A stretch of DNA of 54,784 bases. Origin: Candidatus Peregrinibacteria bacterium CG_4_10_14_0_2_um_filter_38_24. Lineage in GTDB: Bacteria > Patescibacteriota > Gracilibacteria > UBA1369 > LOWO2-01-FULL-3. Location: the NCBI GenBank assembly GCA_002792535.1, contig PFOM01000009.1, forward strand, positions 1 to 54,784. The letters run 5' to 3'. Positions 38,892 to 50,947 of the stretch are shown one piece after another. The notes beneath the pieces were generated by a model. The model did not search any database and was not told where the DNA came from. It saw nothing but the letters and a program-made list of their open reading frames with translations. A program made the position numbers and the translations under genes. Position 1 is the stretch's first letter; every line of letters starts with the position of its first letter.

Positions 38892-39029
38892 CGGATGGTA
38901 CCCAATGAATGGCGGTGAAGCCTATCAAAAGAATACCGGAGAGCTGATTTCCTTCTAAATAACTTGCATTATAAGAAGGGATCAGTGGGGCAATTAAAAT
39001 ATAAAACTTACGTTCCATATCCCAATTGC
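38851..39029 (-). ncRNA. Candidate structured small RNA (~179 nt)
   Basis: Promoter TTGTAT-N17-TATTAT with predicted start at hairpin 1; 18-bp hairpin with GUAA loop; hairpin 2 with GCAA loop; hairpin 3; terminator hairpin with U6 tail. Confidence 0.75.
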
Positions 39030-39035
39030 AAGTAT

Positions 39036-39064
39036 ATAATAACATATTTTTAGAAAAAATACAA
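39036..39064 (-). promoter_or_regulatory. Promoter of candidate ncRNA
   Basis: Minus strand TTGTAT-N17-TATTAT. Confidence 0.65.
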
Positions 39065-39121
39065 TAGCGCTTTTTTTAAAAAAGAATATTATAAAAACGT
39101 AATCCATAACAAACAATCTTT

Positions 39122-39493
39122 ATGGAAATAACTTTCTTTCACAAGAACCTCACGAAGGCCGAAGAAAGCTCTTTCGTTGAGTACGTGGAAACAAAACGGG
39201 AGATGATAACAAATCTTCTGAAAACGTTTCCGGAGAATGCTACGCTCATGAGAGCAAACATCGAGAAATTCGAGAAGCATGACGCTTATGAGGTGGAATT
39301 GGCGGTAATAATGCCGACAAAACAAGTTGTGGCAAAAGAGGCAAGCCACATGATAACGAAAGCGGTGGATCTTGCAAAAGACAGGTTAGTTTCTCAGATA
39401 AAGAAACATATCGCTTTAATGAGAAGAGAACGAAAGCACAAGTCTGTAAGGGAAAGAAAGGAGGTTGGAATAAAAGAAGAAGTCTTGTTCTAA
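39122..39493 (+). CDS. Ribosome hibernation factor HPF/RaiA-like protein
   Basis: MEITFFHKNLT..., NIEKFEKHDAYEVELAVIMP, basic C-terminal HIALMRRERKHK. Confidence 0.8.
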   Translation: MEITFFHKNLTKAEESSFVEYVETKREMITNLLKTFPENATLMRANIEKFEKHDAYEVELAVIMPTKQVVAKEASHMITKAVDLAKDRLVSQIKKHIALMRRERKHKSVRERKEVGIKEEVLF

Positions 39494-39500
39494 GATAAAC

Positions 39501-39534
39501 AAAAAAGAGCCCCGCAATGCGGAGCTCTTTTTTT
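39501..39534. terminator. Intrinsic terminator, possibly bidirectional
   Basis: AAAAAGAGCcCCGC-aat-GCGGaGCTCTTTTTTT. Confidence 0.85.
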
Positions 39535-39550
39535 GAAAGTAATTTTATAA

Positions 39551-39763
39551 TTACTTAGCAGCTTCTTCAGCTGGAGCTTCTACAGCTGGAGCTTCTACAG
39601 CTGGAGCTTCTACAGCTGGAGTTTCTACAGCTTTTTCTGGTTCAACAACAGTTGTTGCTGGAGCTTCTGTTTCTTCTGTTGCAGGAGCTGTTATAGCAGC
39701 ACATCCAACTAGAGAAAGCATAGCAACCAAAGCTAGAGATAGTACAATCTTCTTCATAGCCAT
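39551..39763 (-). CDS. Small lipoprotein with AVEAP tandem repeats
   Basis: Lipobox LSLVGC; PAVEAPAVEAPAVEAPAEEAAK tail. Confidence 0.85.
   Translation of the reverse strand: MAMKKIVLSLALVAMLSLVGCAAITAPATEETEAPATTVVEPEKAVETPAVEAPAVEAPAVEAPAEEAAK
39571..39630. repeat. 15-bp tandem repeat, ~4 copies (CTGGAGCTTCTACAG)
   Basis: Three identical plus one near-identical unit inside lipoprotein gene. Confidence 0.9.
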
Positions 39764-39814
39764 CTAGGTTAAGAAATTAATATATTTGTGAGTGACATAG
39801 TCACAACGCAACAA

Positions 39815-39842
39815 ATTATACGTATAACCCGAAAAATGTAAA
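39815..39842 (-). promoter_or_regulatory. Sigma70-type promoter of lipoprotein gene
   Basis: Minus strand TTTACA-N16-TATAAT; GTGAC-ATA-GTCAC dyad at 39792-39804 in leader. Confidence 0.75.
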
Positions 39843-39888
39843 AGAGTTAAAGTTGACAAAGAGGCGAGGAAATGGTTTTAATAGAGCC

Positions 39889-40512
39889 ATGATTTGCGTG
39901 CCGATAAGACAAAATAGTAGTGAAAAAGCCGCTAAAATGATGGTCTCTGCCCAAAAAGTGGCTGACATAAGCGAAATATGGTTTGATGAGATTTCGGATT
40001 TTTCCGCAAAAGACATGGAAGAAATAACAAAAAAGAAGAAAACTCAAGTTATATACAAATGGCAGGGGAATCGCGAAAATCTGATAATTGTTCTGAATAA
40101 AAAGATAGAATATATAGATATTGATGTAAAAACGGAACAATCAATAATTAGAGAAATAAAGAAGATAAGTCCCAAAACCAAAATAATAATTTCATTTCAC
40201 GACTTCAAGAAAACGCCAAAAGACGCAGAACTTCTGAAAATAGTTGCGAAAATGAAAACAAAAAAAGCGGATATTTTTAAGTTGGCCACCTTCGCAAATG
40301 ACTTTTCTGACAATTTTAGAATGTTTAAACTCTTGTCAGCTCTTATCGAAAAAGGAGAAAAGGCGATATGTATTTGCATGGGGGAGAAAGGCAAATTCTC
40401 TCGCACTGCTGGACATTTACTCGGAAATTATTTAATGTACGCACCGCTGAATAAAAAAGATATTACAGCGGAAGGACAATTAACAGTTAAAGAACTCAAA
40501 AAATGTCTCTAA
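39889..40512 (+). CDS. aroD: Type I 3-dehydroquinate dehydratase
   Basis: MICVPIRQ start, IIISFHDFKKTP, DIFKLATFAND, ICMGEKGKFSR. Confidence 0.9.
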   Translation: MICVPIRQNSSEKAAKMMVSAQKVADISEIWFDEISDFSAKDMEEITKKKKTQVIYKWQGNRENLIIVLNKKIEYIDIDVKTEQSIIREIKKISPKTKIIISFHDFKKTPKDAELLKIVAKMKTKKADIFKLATFANDFSDNFRMFKLLSALIEKGEKAICICMGEKGKFSRTAGHLLGNYLMYAPLNKKDITAEGQLTVKELKKCL

Positions 40513-41597
40513 AAATAGGAATTGTAGGCTTACCAAATGTAGGAAAATCAACTCTGTTTAACGCATTAACAAGGACAAAATGCGCGCAGGCTGCAAATTA
40601 TCCTTTTTGCACAATCGATCCAAATATTGGAATAGTTGAAGTCCCGGATTTTAGATTAAAAAAATTAACTGAATTCTCGAAATCAGAAAAAGTTATTCCT
40701 GCGACGATAGAATTCGTTGACATTGCAGGGCTTGTTAAAGGCGCAAGTACCGGAGAAGGACTCGGAAATAAATTTCTTTCACACATCAGAGAATGCAACG
40801 CGATCGCTCACATCGTTAGAGTTTTCAGTGATTCAAATGTCATCCATGTTCACGGAACTGTTGATCCTAAAATAGACAAAGAAGTTATAGAATCAGAATT
40901 GATAATTGCTGACATGCAAACGACAGAAAAACGCTTGGACAAGGCAATTTCTGAGTCAAAAGCTGGAGACAAAGATAAAAAAATATATGCAGAATTGGTT
41001 AGGAAAGTTTTGGAAAATTTGCAAAAAGGAACTATGGCTGTCGACATAGATTTAACGGATGACGAAAAAGAACAGATAAAAGATTTACATTTGCTCACAA
41101 TGAAGCCAAATTTCTACATAATAAATCTTAGCGAAGAAGAAATAAAAAATGCAGACAGGAAAAAGTTCGCAGAAATATTAGACGTAAAAGATGAAAATAA
41201 AATTATTCCGGTTTGCGCAAAAATAGAAGAAGAACTCGGAGATCTAAACGAAGAAGATGCCTACGAATATTTAAAAGAACTTGGGCTAAAAGAAACCGGT
41301 TTAAACGCATTAATCCGCACAGCATATGAAACACTCGGCCTGATAACATATTTCACCACGGGCCCAAAAGAATCGCACGCATGGACAATCAAAAAAGGTA
41401 TTTTTGCCCCTCAAGCGGCCGGAGTTGTTCATACAGATTTCGAAAAAGGCTTTATAAAGGCGGAAATAATAAATTGGCAAAAACTCTTGGAAGCGGGAAG
41501 CGAAGTAAAAGCGAAAGAATTGGGACTCTTAAGAATAGAAGGGAAAGAATATGTAATGCAAGACGGAGATAGTGTGCATTTCAGATTCGCTAACTAA
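40503..41597 (+). CDS. ychF: Redox-regulated ATPase/GTPase YchF
   Basis: IGIVGLPNVGKSTLFNALT, NYPFCTIDPN, VDIAGLVKGASTGEGLGN. Confidence 0.97.
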   Translation: MSLKIGIVGLPNVGKSTLFNALTRTKCAQAANYPFCTIDPNIGIVEVPDFRLKKLTEFSKSEKVIPATIEFVDIAGLVKGASTGEGLGNKFLSHIRECNAIAHIVRVFSDSNVIHVHGTVDPKIDKEVIESELIIADMQTTEKRLDKAISESKAGDKDKKIYAELVRKVLENLQKGTMAVDIDLTDDEKEQIKDLHLLTMKPNFYIINLSEEEIKNADRKKFAEILDVKDENKIIPVCAKIEEELGDLNEEDAYEYLKELGLKETGLNALIRTAYETLGLITYFTTGPKESHAWTIKKGIFAPQAAGVVHTDFEKGFIKAEIINWQKLLEAGSEVKAKELGLLRIEGKEYVMQDGDSVHFRFAN

Positions 41598-43890
41598 GAT
41601 ATTTTTTAAAATTGACGAAACTGAATCCAAGATAGGCATAAATCATGGCTATCTCTATAATCAAAGTCGTCCAGCTCAATTTTAGATCAAAATAAAAAAG
41701 TTCAAATAAAAGCAGAAATGAGGCAATAATCGGGACACCCATGGAGAAAATCAAAAATGCCCTCTTGTTTCTGATGATAGGGAAATACTTTTTCGTGATA
41801 TCTGTCAGATAGAAAACACATAAAAATAGAATAAGCAGTCCGGCATCCAAAATCGCATTAAAGACAACTGTGGAATTTTTTGCGAACGGAATTTCGTCTA
41901 TAAAATGAATAAGAACAGGGTGAATTATCCATAAAACAATCGTAAAAATAGCAAAAGCATAAGTAAAATAAATACCAACATAAGAAATTCTATGAACAGA
42001 TTTAAACCCGTCCATTTTTTCTAGTTCATGAAAAATATTTTCAAGATCCTCTATTCCATCAACCATTATTTTAACACTAAAATATGCCTCATCCTGTTTA
42101 TTAGAGCCATAACCTTTTAGGTGAGTCATGTCCGAAGAATATTTGTACAAGATGTCGGAAATGTCTCTAAGAAGCCCAAATCTATTCTTCGCGACAATTC
42201 TTAGGGTTACATTTATTCCCTCACTTCCTTTCTTTGTTAATGATTTTACGATATCAATAGCCTTCAGATTTCCCTCTCCTATAGCTATAAAAACACTTTG
42301 CATACTTTCAAAATCTTTATGAAAATATGCGTTAATGCCACCTTTCAATTTTTTAAAATTAAAACTCGTAATAAGATCAAGTCCAGCCATATCAAACTCT
42401 TGTTGAAGTATTTTTTTGCCCTCTTTTAATTTCGATACATCTGCGATTTCCCCTAGATATTCCCTTATTTTTGATTTCGCAATATTCGTTTTCGTAAAAG
42501 AAAGCCAGGAAATTTCAGGAGTTGAATCCTCGGAAGTTATTATTTCTACGATATCGCCCGTCTTTAATTTCGTAAGAATAGGATAAATATGTCCATTGAT
42601 TTCAGCTTTGCAAGCATGATTTCCAAAATCATCGGATACGGCATAAGCAAAATCTATTACAGATGCTTCACTTGGCAAATCGATGCGTTTTCCCATCGGG
42701 GTAAAAACGAATATTTTATCCTGAAATACATCGGATTTTAATTGTTCAAGAAAATTTTCACTACCATAAAGTTCATTATCCGATTCAAGAACATCGCTTA
42801 TCCAAGAAGAAAAAGCATTATCCTTATTTCTCTTGTTTAAAAGTGAAGGAATAAGTCCATAATTAGCCTGTTTTTGCATATCAGTCGTTCGTATTTGGAT
42901 CTCCGTAAGAATTCCGTCAATTCCAAAAACCGTAGTATGAAGGCTCTGATAGCCATTCATTTTAGGGCTGGCGATGTAATCCTTGAATCTTCCGACTTTT
43001 GGGACATACAACCCATGAATAATCCCAAGTGCTTGATAGCAAGAAGATACATCGTCCACAACAATTCTTATCGCGATTCTATCTTTTATCTCATTTATGG
43101 TTTTACCTTCAAGTTTAATTTTTTTGTAGATGTTGTATGAATTTTTCTCTTTTTCGAGAATTTTAGCTTTAATCTTTGCATCTCTCAGCTTTGAAGAAAG
43201 CTCTTTTACAAACTCACAAACAGAATCTTTATGTTTCAAAATATTCCCTTCAGTTTTTTCTCTTAATTTTTCGTACTCCGCAGGGAAAATATATTTGAAA
43301 CACAAATTCTCAAGTTCAGACTTAAAAGCCTGAATTCCTATCAGATTTGCAATCGGAACATAAACCTCAAGAGTTTCTTTTGAAATTCTCAATCGCTTTT
43401 CGGGTTTATCGATGAAGTGAAGGGTCCTCATATTGTGGAGCCTATCTGCAAGTTTGATTAGAATTACTCGAGGGTCTTTTATGCTATGAAGCAGAAGTTT
43501 TTTTAGTGACTCAACCTCTCTCTCCGCCATATGACTTTGGTAATGTACCTTAGCCAATTTCGTAATGCCGTCCACGAGAAATGCAACTTTTTCACCGAAT
43601 AGTTTTTTTATTTCAAAGATGGTGTGGCTTGTATCCTCAGGAACATCGTGAAGAAGCGCGCTTATAAGCACATCTTGTCCTGCATGTATTTCCGTCAAAA
43701 TAGAGACAACCGTCACAGGATGCACGATATATGGAGTTTCATTATCTTTTCTAAGTTGTCCGAAATGCGCATTTTCAGCGAACTCAAACGCTTTTCGGAA
43801 CTTTTTGTCATCAAAATCCGGAAGGTATTTTTTTATACTTTTTATCAACGAATTAAGATCAAAATACTTGCTGTAGTCTTTTTTCACCAT
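41590..43890 (-). CDS. Rel/SpoT bifunctional (p)ppGpp synthetase/hydrolase with C-terminal transmembrane extension
   Basis: HD domain (HPVTVVSIL, LLHDVPEDT), synthetase RFKDYIASPKMNGYQSLHT, TGS, ACT, then several predicted TM helices. Confidence 0.93.
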   Translation of the reverse strand: MVKKDYSKYFDLNSLIKSIKKYLPDFDDKKFRKAFEFAENAHFGQLRKDNETPYIVHPVTVVSILTEIHAGQDVLISALLHDVPEDTSHTIFEIKKLFGEKVAFLVDGITKLAKVHYQSHMAEREVESLKKLLLHSIKDPRVILIKLADRLHNMRTLHFIDKPEKRLRISKETLEVYVPIANLIGIQAFKSELENLCFKYIFPAEYEKLREKTEGNILKHKDSVCEFVKELSSKLRDAKIKAKILEKEKNSYNIYKKIKLEGKTINEIKDRIAIRIVVDDVSSCYQALGIIHGLYVPKVGRFKDYIASPKMNGYQSLHTTVFGIDGILTEIQIRTTDMQKQANYGLIPSLLNKRNKDNAFSSWISDVLESDNELYGSENFLEQLKSDVFQDKIFVFTPMGKRIDLPSEASVIDFAYAVSDDFGNHACKAEINGHIYPILTKLKTGDIVEIITSEDSTPEISWLSFTKTNIAKSKIREYLGEIADVSKLKEGKKILQQEFDMAGLDLITSFNFKKLKGGINAYFHKDFESMQSVFIAIGEGNLKAIDIVKSLTKKGSEGINVTLRIVAKNRFGLLRDISDILYKYSSDMTHLKGYGSNKQDEAYFSVKIMVDGIEDLENIFHELEKMDGFKSVHRISYVGIYFTYAFAIFTIVLWIIHPVLIHFIDEIPFAKNSTVVFNAILDAGLLILFLCVFYLTDITKKYFPIIRNKRAFLIFSMGVPIIASFLLLFELFYFDLKLSWTTLIIEIAMIYAYLGFSFVNFKKYLS

Positions 43891-44031
43891 AAAAACGTTA
43901 AATTAGCGTCCGAAAAGATAAAAAAAGCATGTCACAAAACCACCATTCCGTCAACTTTTTTAATTATATGAAGATTGAAAAATGGCTTAAAAAAGAGTAA
44001 TATATACAGATTCAAACAAAAATAAAAACAA

Positions 44032-44901
44032 ATGACAGAATATTTCAAAATACATATAAACCCACACGAGTTTCCGCACGAGCAAATTCCGAAGGAGCCT
44101 CTACCTCAAAAAGAAGCTCCGGTGGAGGAACAAAGAACACTTAAAACCATATTGAAAGATGGTGCCAGGCAGATTATAGCTAGCGCGGTTATATTGGGAA
44201 TAGGTATTTTAGCTCTCAATTGGTCTGCATACTATGAAATCGCGAAAGATGAGTTCAAAACGCTTACCGGTACGCACGTGGAAAGCCCTTTAAACAAGCT
44301 TATAGAAACACCTAAAACGCCAGAAACAAGTCAAGCGGCGGACACAGCCAAAACAGCGCAGGCAAATACTCTAAACACTCAAAATATCCCGGCTTTAAAT
44401 ATAGAAATAGCCCCAAGTGACAATAGACTTATAATCCCTCGAATAGATCAAAATCTTCCGATTGTCAGGATTAGCAGTGAAACGCTTATAAGACGAGACT
44501 GGAGTGCTCTTGAGAAAGAAATGCAAAATGCTTTGCAAGGAGGCGTGGTTCACTACCCTGGAACAAGTATCCCCGGAGAATTGGGAAACATGGCTATTAC
44601 TGGGCACAGTTCGTATTTCCCATGGGATTCAGGCAGATTTAAAGATGTTTTTGCGCTTTTGCACAATGTCGTGGAAGGCGACAAAATAGTCATGTATTGG
44701 GAAGGCAAAAAATATATATATGAAGTAACCGAAATAAAGATCGTTCTTCCGAGCGACATATCTATCTTGAAACAAACTCCTGACAGTACATTGACTCTGA
44801 TAACATGTACTCCGGTTGGAACAAATCTAAAAAGACTTGTCGTCAGAGCAAAGCCAGTCGAAGATGTTGGCCAATCAAACGATGGGAAAATAAAAAGATA
44901 A
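44032..44901 (+). CDS. Sortase-family transpeptidase
   Basis: ITGHSSYF (His), LTLITCTPVG (Cys), LKRLVVRA (Arg); N-terminal TM. Confidence 0.93.
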   Translation: MTEYFKIHINPHEFPHEQIPKEPLPQKEAPVEEQRTLKTILKDGARQIIASAVILGIGILALNWSAYYEIAKDEFKTLTGTHVESPLNKLIETPKTPETSQAADTAKTAQANTLNTQNIPALNIEIAPSDNRLIIPRIDQNLPIVRISSETLIRRDWSALEKEMQNALQGGVVHYPGTSIPGELGNMAITGHSSYFPWDSGRFKDVFALLHNVVEGDKIVMYWEGKKYIYEVTEIKIVLPSDISILKQTPDSTLTLITCTPVGTNLKRLVVRAKPVEDVGQSNDGKIKR

Positions 44902-44903
44902 AC

Positions 44904-45332
44904 TTATAAATTTTGAAGATGTTTGAACAATTCTTCTTCTTCTTTCTGCTCTCCTGCTTTACTTAGGTTTTCTTCTTTCCTTATATTTGCCAATTTTTCT
45001 TTTATTGTAACTTCATTGAATTTAGGGGCTTGCGCAGGAGCTGACTCAGTTTCTGTAGCATATTCCTGATCAAGTTTTGCAAGTTGATTCTTTTCATTCA
45101 AAAGAATGCCTTGGAATTTGGTTATTTGATCTTCAGACATAATAGGCATGATTTGAAGCCAATATTCGCGTTCTTCAGTATTCATAGATTCTGTTTCGAA
45201 AATAAGCTTTATAAGATCCGGAAATTTTTCTCTAATAAGTTTTGGAACAATATAAAACGACTCCGCCTCAATAAGATATTGCTCGGCAGTTTTATTCTTA
45301 TCGACTACTATTTGTTGTGAAACTTGTGACAT
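44904..45332 (-). CDS. Hypothetical protein
   Basis: 142 aa intact ORF, in-frame downstream of 45336-45710. Confidence 0.65.
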   Translation of the reverse strand: MSQVSQQIVVDKNKTAEQYLIEAESFYIVPKLIREKFPDLIKLIFETESMNTEEREYWLQIMPIMSEDQITKFQGILLNEKNQLAKLDQEYATETESAPAQAPKFNEVTIKEKLANIRKEENLSKAGEQKEEEELFKHLQNL

Positions 45333-45335
45333 ATA

Positions 45336-45710
45336 CTAGATTATAAATACATCCCCCCCCCCTATTTCAAGCCTTTCTTTTATGTCCCTTACGCTATGAA
45401 CAAGATTTTGCATCTGGAAAGTCCCCGTGAAACCCGCATCATTAAGCCCTTTAATGTCTCTAATTTTTGAAAGAACATTAAATGCTTCAATATCCGCTTT
45501 CCCCTTTTTGTCTACAGGAAGTTGATCATAAACAGCATGATTGATCAAAGTTTCAGGTTTATAAAGGTCAATTGTGCCTTTTGAAATCAGATCAAGCACA
45601 GTATTTAAAAATTCTTCATCTTTCGGATCATTCCCCGCAGGTGTGGCCAAAGGGGTATTAAGCACCTTTTGTGTCTCGGGATCTATTTGATTATTTGTTT
45701 GTGAATCCAT
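45336..45710 (-). CDS. Hypothetical protein with G10 tract near 3' end
   Basis: 124 aa ORF; C-terminal GGGDVFII encoded across poly-G. Confidence 0.65.
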   Translation of the reverse strand: MDSQTNNQIDPETQKVLNTPLATPAGNDPKDEEFLNTVLDLISKGTIDLYKPETLINHAVYDQLPVDKKGKADIEAFNVLSKIRDIKGLNDAGFTGTFQMQNLVHSVRDIKERLEIGGGDVFII

Positions 45711-45732
45711 TTTTTATTGAATTAATCTTTAA

Positions 45733-49367
<3,635 letters not shown>

Positions 49368-49391
49368 ATGTTTTTAAACTAGGAGAGCATA

Positions 49392-50480
49392 CTAGCACAT
49401 TCTTAGGGCGTGTTTAATCTTTTTTTCAAATATTTCCCTTGAAAAAATTTGCGCATGTCGGCGGATAGTATGTGGCAAATAGAACTTTTCATTATACATA
49501 AGCCTTGCGAGGCCATCTTCCATGGACTCAACAGTTTGTTCAAAGAAAAATTCTCCGGTCTTTCCTGAAATAACACTTTCGGTGACGCCACCTTTTCCAT
49601 AAGCCAAAACGGGCTTTCCGCAAGCCATCGCTTCGACAGGAGTAATCCCAAAATCTTCTTCCCCCGGGAATATAAGTGCGCGACAATTTTCCATATATTC
49701 TTTCACAGTTTCATCATCCTTAAATCCAAGAAAATCTATATTATCCCCAGCAATACTTTCGAGATATTCTCTCTGCGGACCATCCCCGATGACAATGAGT
49801 TTTCGGCCTATCTTATTGAAAAGTTGAACAGCAAGATCAATTTTTTTGTACGGAGTTAATGTGGAAACAATCAAGAAATAATTTGAATGTTCTTCTTTAG
49901 CGCGAAATTTTTCTGTATCAACGGGCGGATAAACAATATCGCTTTCCATTTTATAATATTTACTGATGCGTTTTTGTACATGTCTTGAATTTGATAGATA
50001 CCTCGTAGGCCTATCTGCCGCAATCGCATCCCATTCACGTAAATATTTCATTAAAGGCGCATAAAGAAAAGCCTTAAATCCTTTTATGTCATTTTCTTCT
50101 CGGTATTCATTCGAATAATCCCACGCATAACGCATAGGGGAGTGACAATAGCAAATATGTTTTGTTTCAAGAGGAGTGATAATTCCATGAGAATAAGCAC
50201 CACTCGAGCTTATGACGAAATCAAACCCTTCAAAATTCATTTCTTCGATAGCACGTGGAATTTTATGAGTAAGAAGCCGATATCTTTTTCTTATAAAACT
50301 TGGATAACTCTGCAAAAAAGAAGTTCGGACTCTTTCTTTCGGAAAAATATGCCCGACTTTTTTCTCGTCATAAAGCAAAGTAAAAATAGGAGCCGTGGGA
50401 AACATTTCAGCAAGTACTTTAAGCACACGTTCAGCTCCTCCAAGCTTAAGCAAAAAATCATGGACTAAAGCTATTTTCAT
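49392..50480 (-). CDS. Glycosyltransferase family 4-like
   Basis: GGAERVLKVLAEMFP, FPGEEDFGITPVEAMACGKPVLAYGKGG. Confidence 0.93.
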   Translation of the reverse strand: MKIALVHDFLLKLGGAERVLKVLAEMFPTAPIFTLLYDEKKVGHIFPKERVRTSFLQSYPSFIRKRYRLLTHKIPRAIEEMNFEGFDFVISSSGAYSHGIITPLETKHICYCHSPMRYAWDYSNEYREENDIKGFKAFLYAPLMKYLREWDAIAADRPTRYLSNSRHVQKRISKYYKMESDIVYPPVDTEKFRAKEEHSNYFLIVSTLTPYKKIDLAVQLFNKIGRKLIVIGDGPQREYLESIAGDNIDFLGFKDDETVKEYMENCRALIFPGEEDFGITPVEAMACGKPVLAYGKGGVTESVISGKTGEFFFEQTVESMEDGLARLMYNEKFYLPHTIRRHAQIFSREIFEKKIKHALRMC

Positions 50481-50894
50481 TTATTTTACTGGTTGCTCTG
50501 CTGGTGCCTCGTCGACTGCCGGCACTTCATCAGTTGGCGCTGTATCGGCGCTTATCTCTGCAGATGTAGGAGCCGTTACATCAATTCCTGAACATTCCTG
50601 TAAAGCTTTTGCTGTAACATTTTTAACCTCTTCATCTTTCTCGTAATTCTTTGTGATAGCTTCCATTCCTGCCTGATCCTCAGCATCAAATCCATAATTT
50701 GAATAAATAGCTTTTACTTTATCAGATGTTTCTGGAGTAGGAGCCATAGGATTTTCAGAAGTGAAAATCACGCAGAGCGCCTCAGAAGTAGCTCCAATAA
50801 AACGATCTTTTTCACTTTTAAAGAAGTTTGTTAGTTTGCATCCTGATAATGATAATAAAAACACAGTCGAAAGAAGAATTGCTAAACCTTTTTT
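50481..50894 (-). CDS. Lipoprotein, hypothetical
   Basis: MKKGLAILLSTVFLLSLSGCKL lipobox; Pro/Ala/Glu-rich tail. Confidence 0.8.
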   Translation of the reverse strand, partial: KKGLAILLSTVFLLSLSGCKLTNFFKSEKDRFIGATSEALCVIFTSENPMAPTPETSDKVKAIYSNYGFDAEDQAGMEAITKNYEKDEEVKNVTAKALQECSGIDVTAPTSAEISADTAPTDEVPAVDEAPAEQPVK

Positions 50895-50947
50895 CATTTT
50901 GATAAAATTTATAGAATAAGGACAACTACAAAAGAAATTATACATTG

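Noticed and set aside
38897-38937. T-box-like GGGUACC segment in the ncRNA
   Set aside because: The T-box antiterminator consensus and specifier architecture are not present; GGUACC here forms part of a simple hairpin, and no aminoacyl-tRNA or amino-acid gene follows.
38833-39045. 70-aa minus-strand ORF
   Set aside because: It covers almost exactly the candidate ncRNA hairpins and terminator; an ORF ending inside an intrinsic terminator is likely fortuitous.
39571-39630. Possible CRISPR-like array
   Set aside because: Contiguous 15-bp in-frame repeats without spacers inside a lipoprotein gene; no cas genes.
39853-39888. Upstream TTG start for the AroD ORF
   Set aside because: The TTG is part of a TTGACA promoter-like hexamer and the family N-terminus MICVPI starts at ATG 39889.
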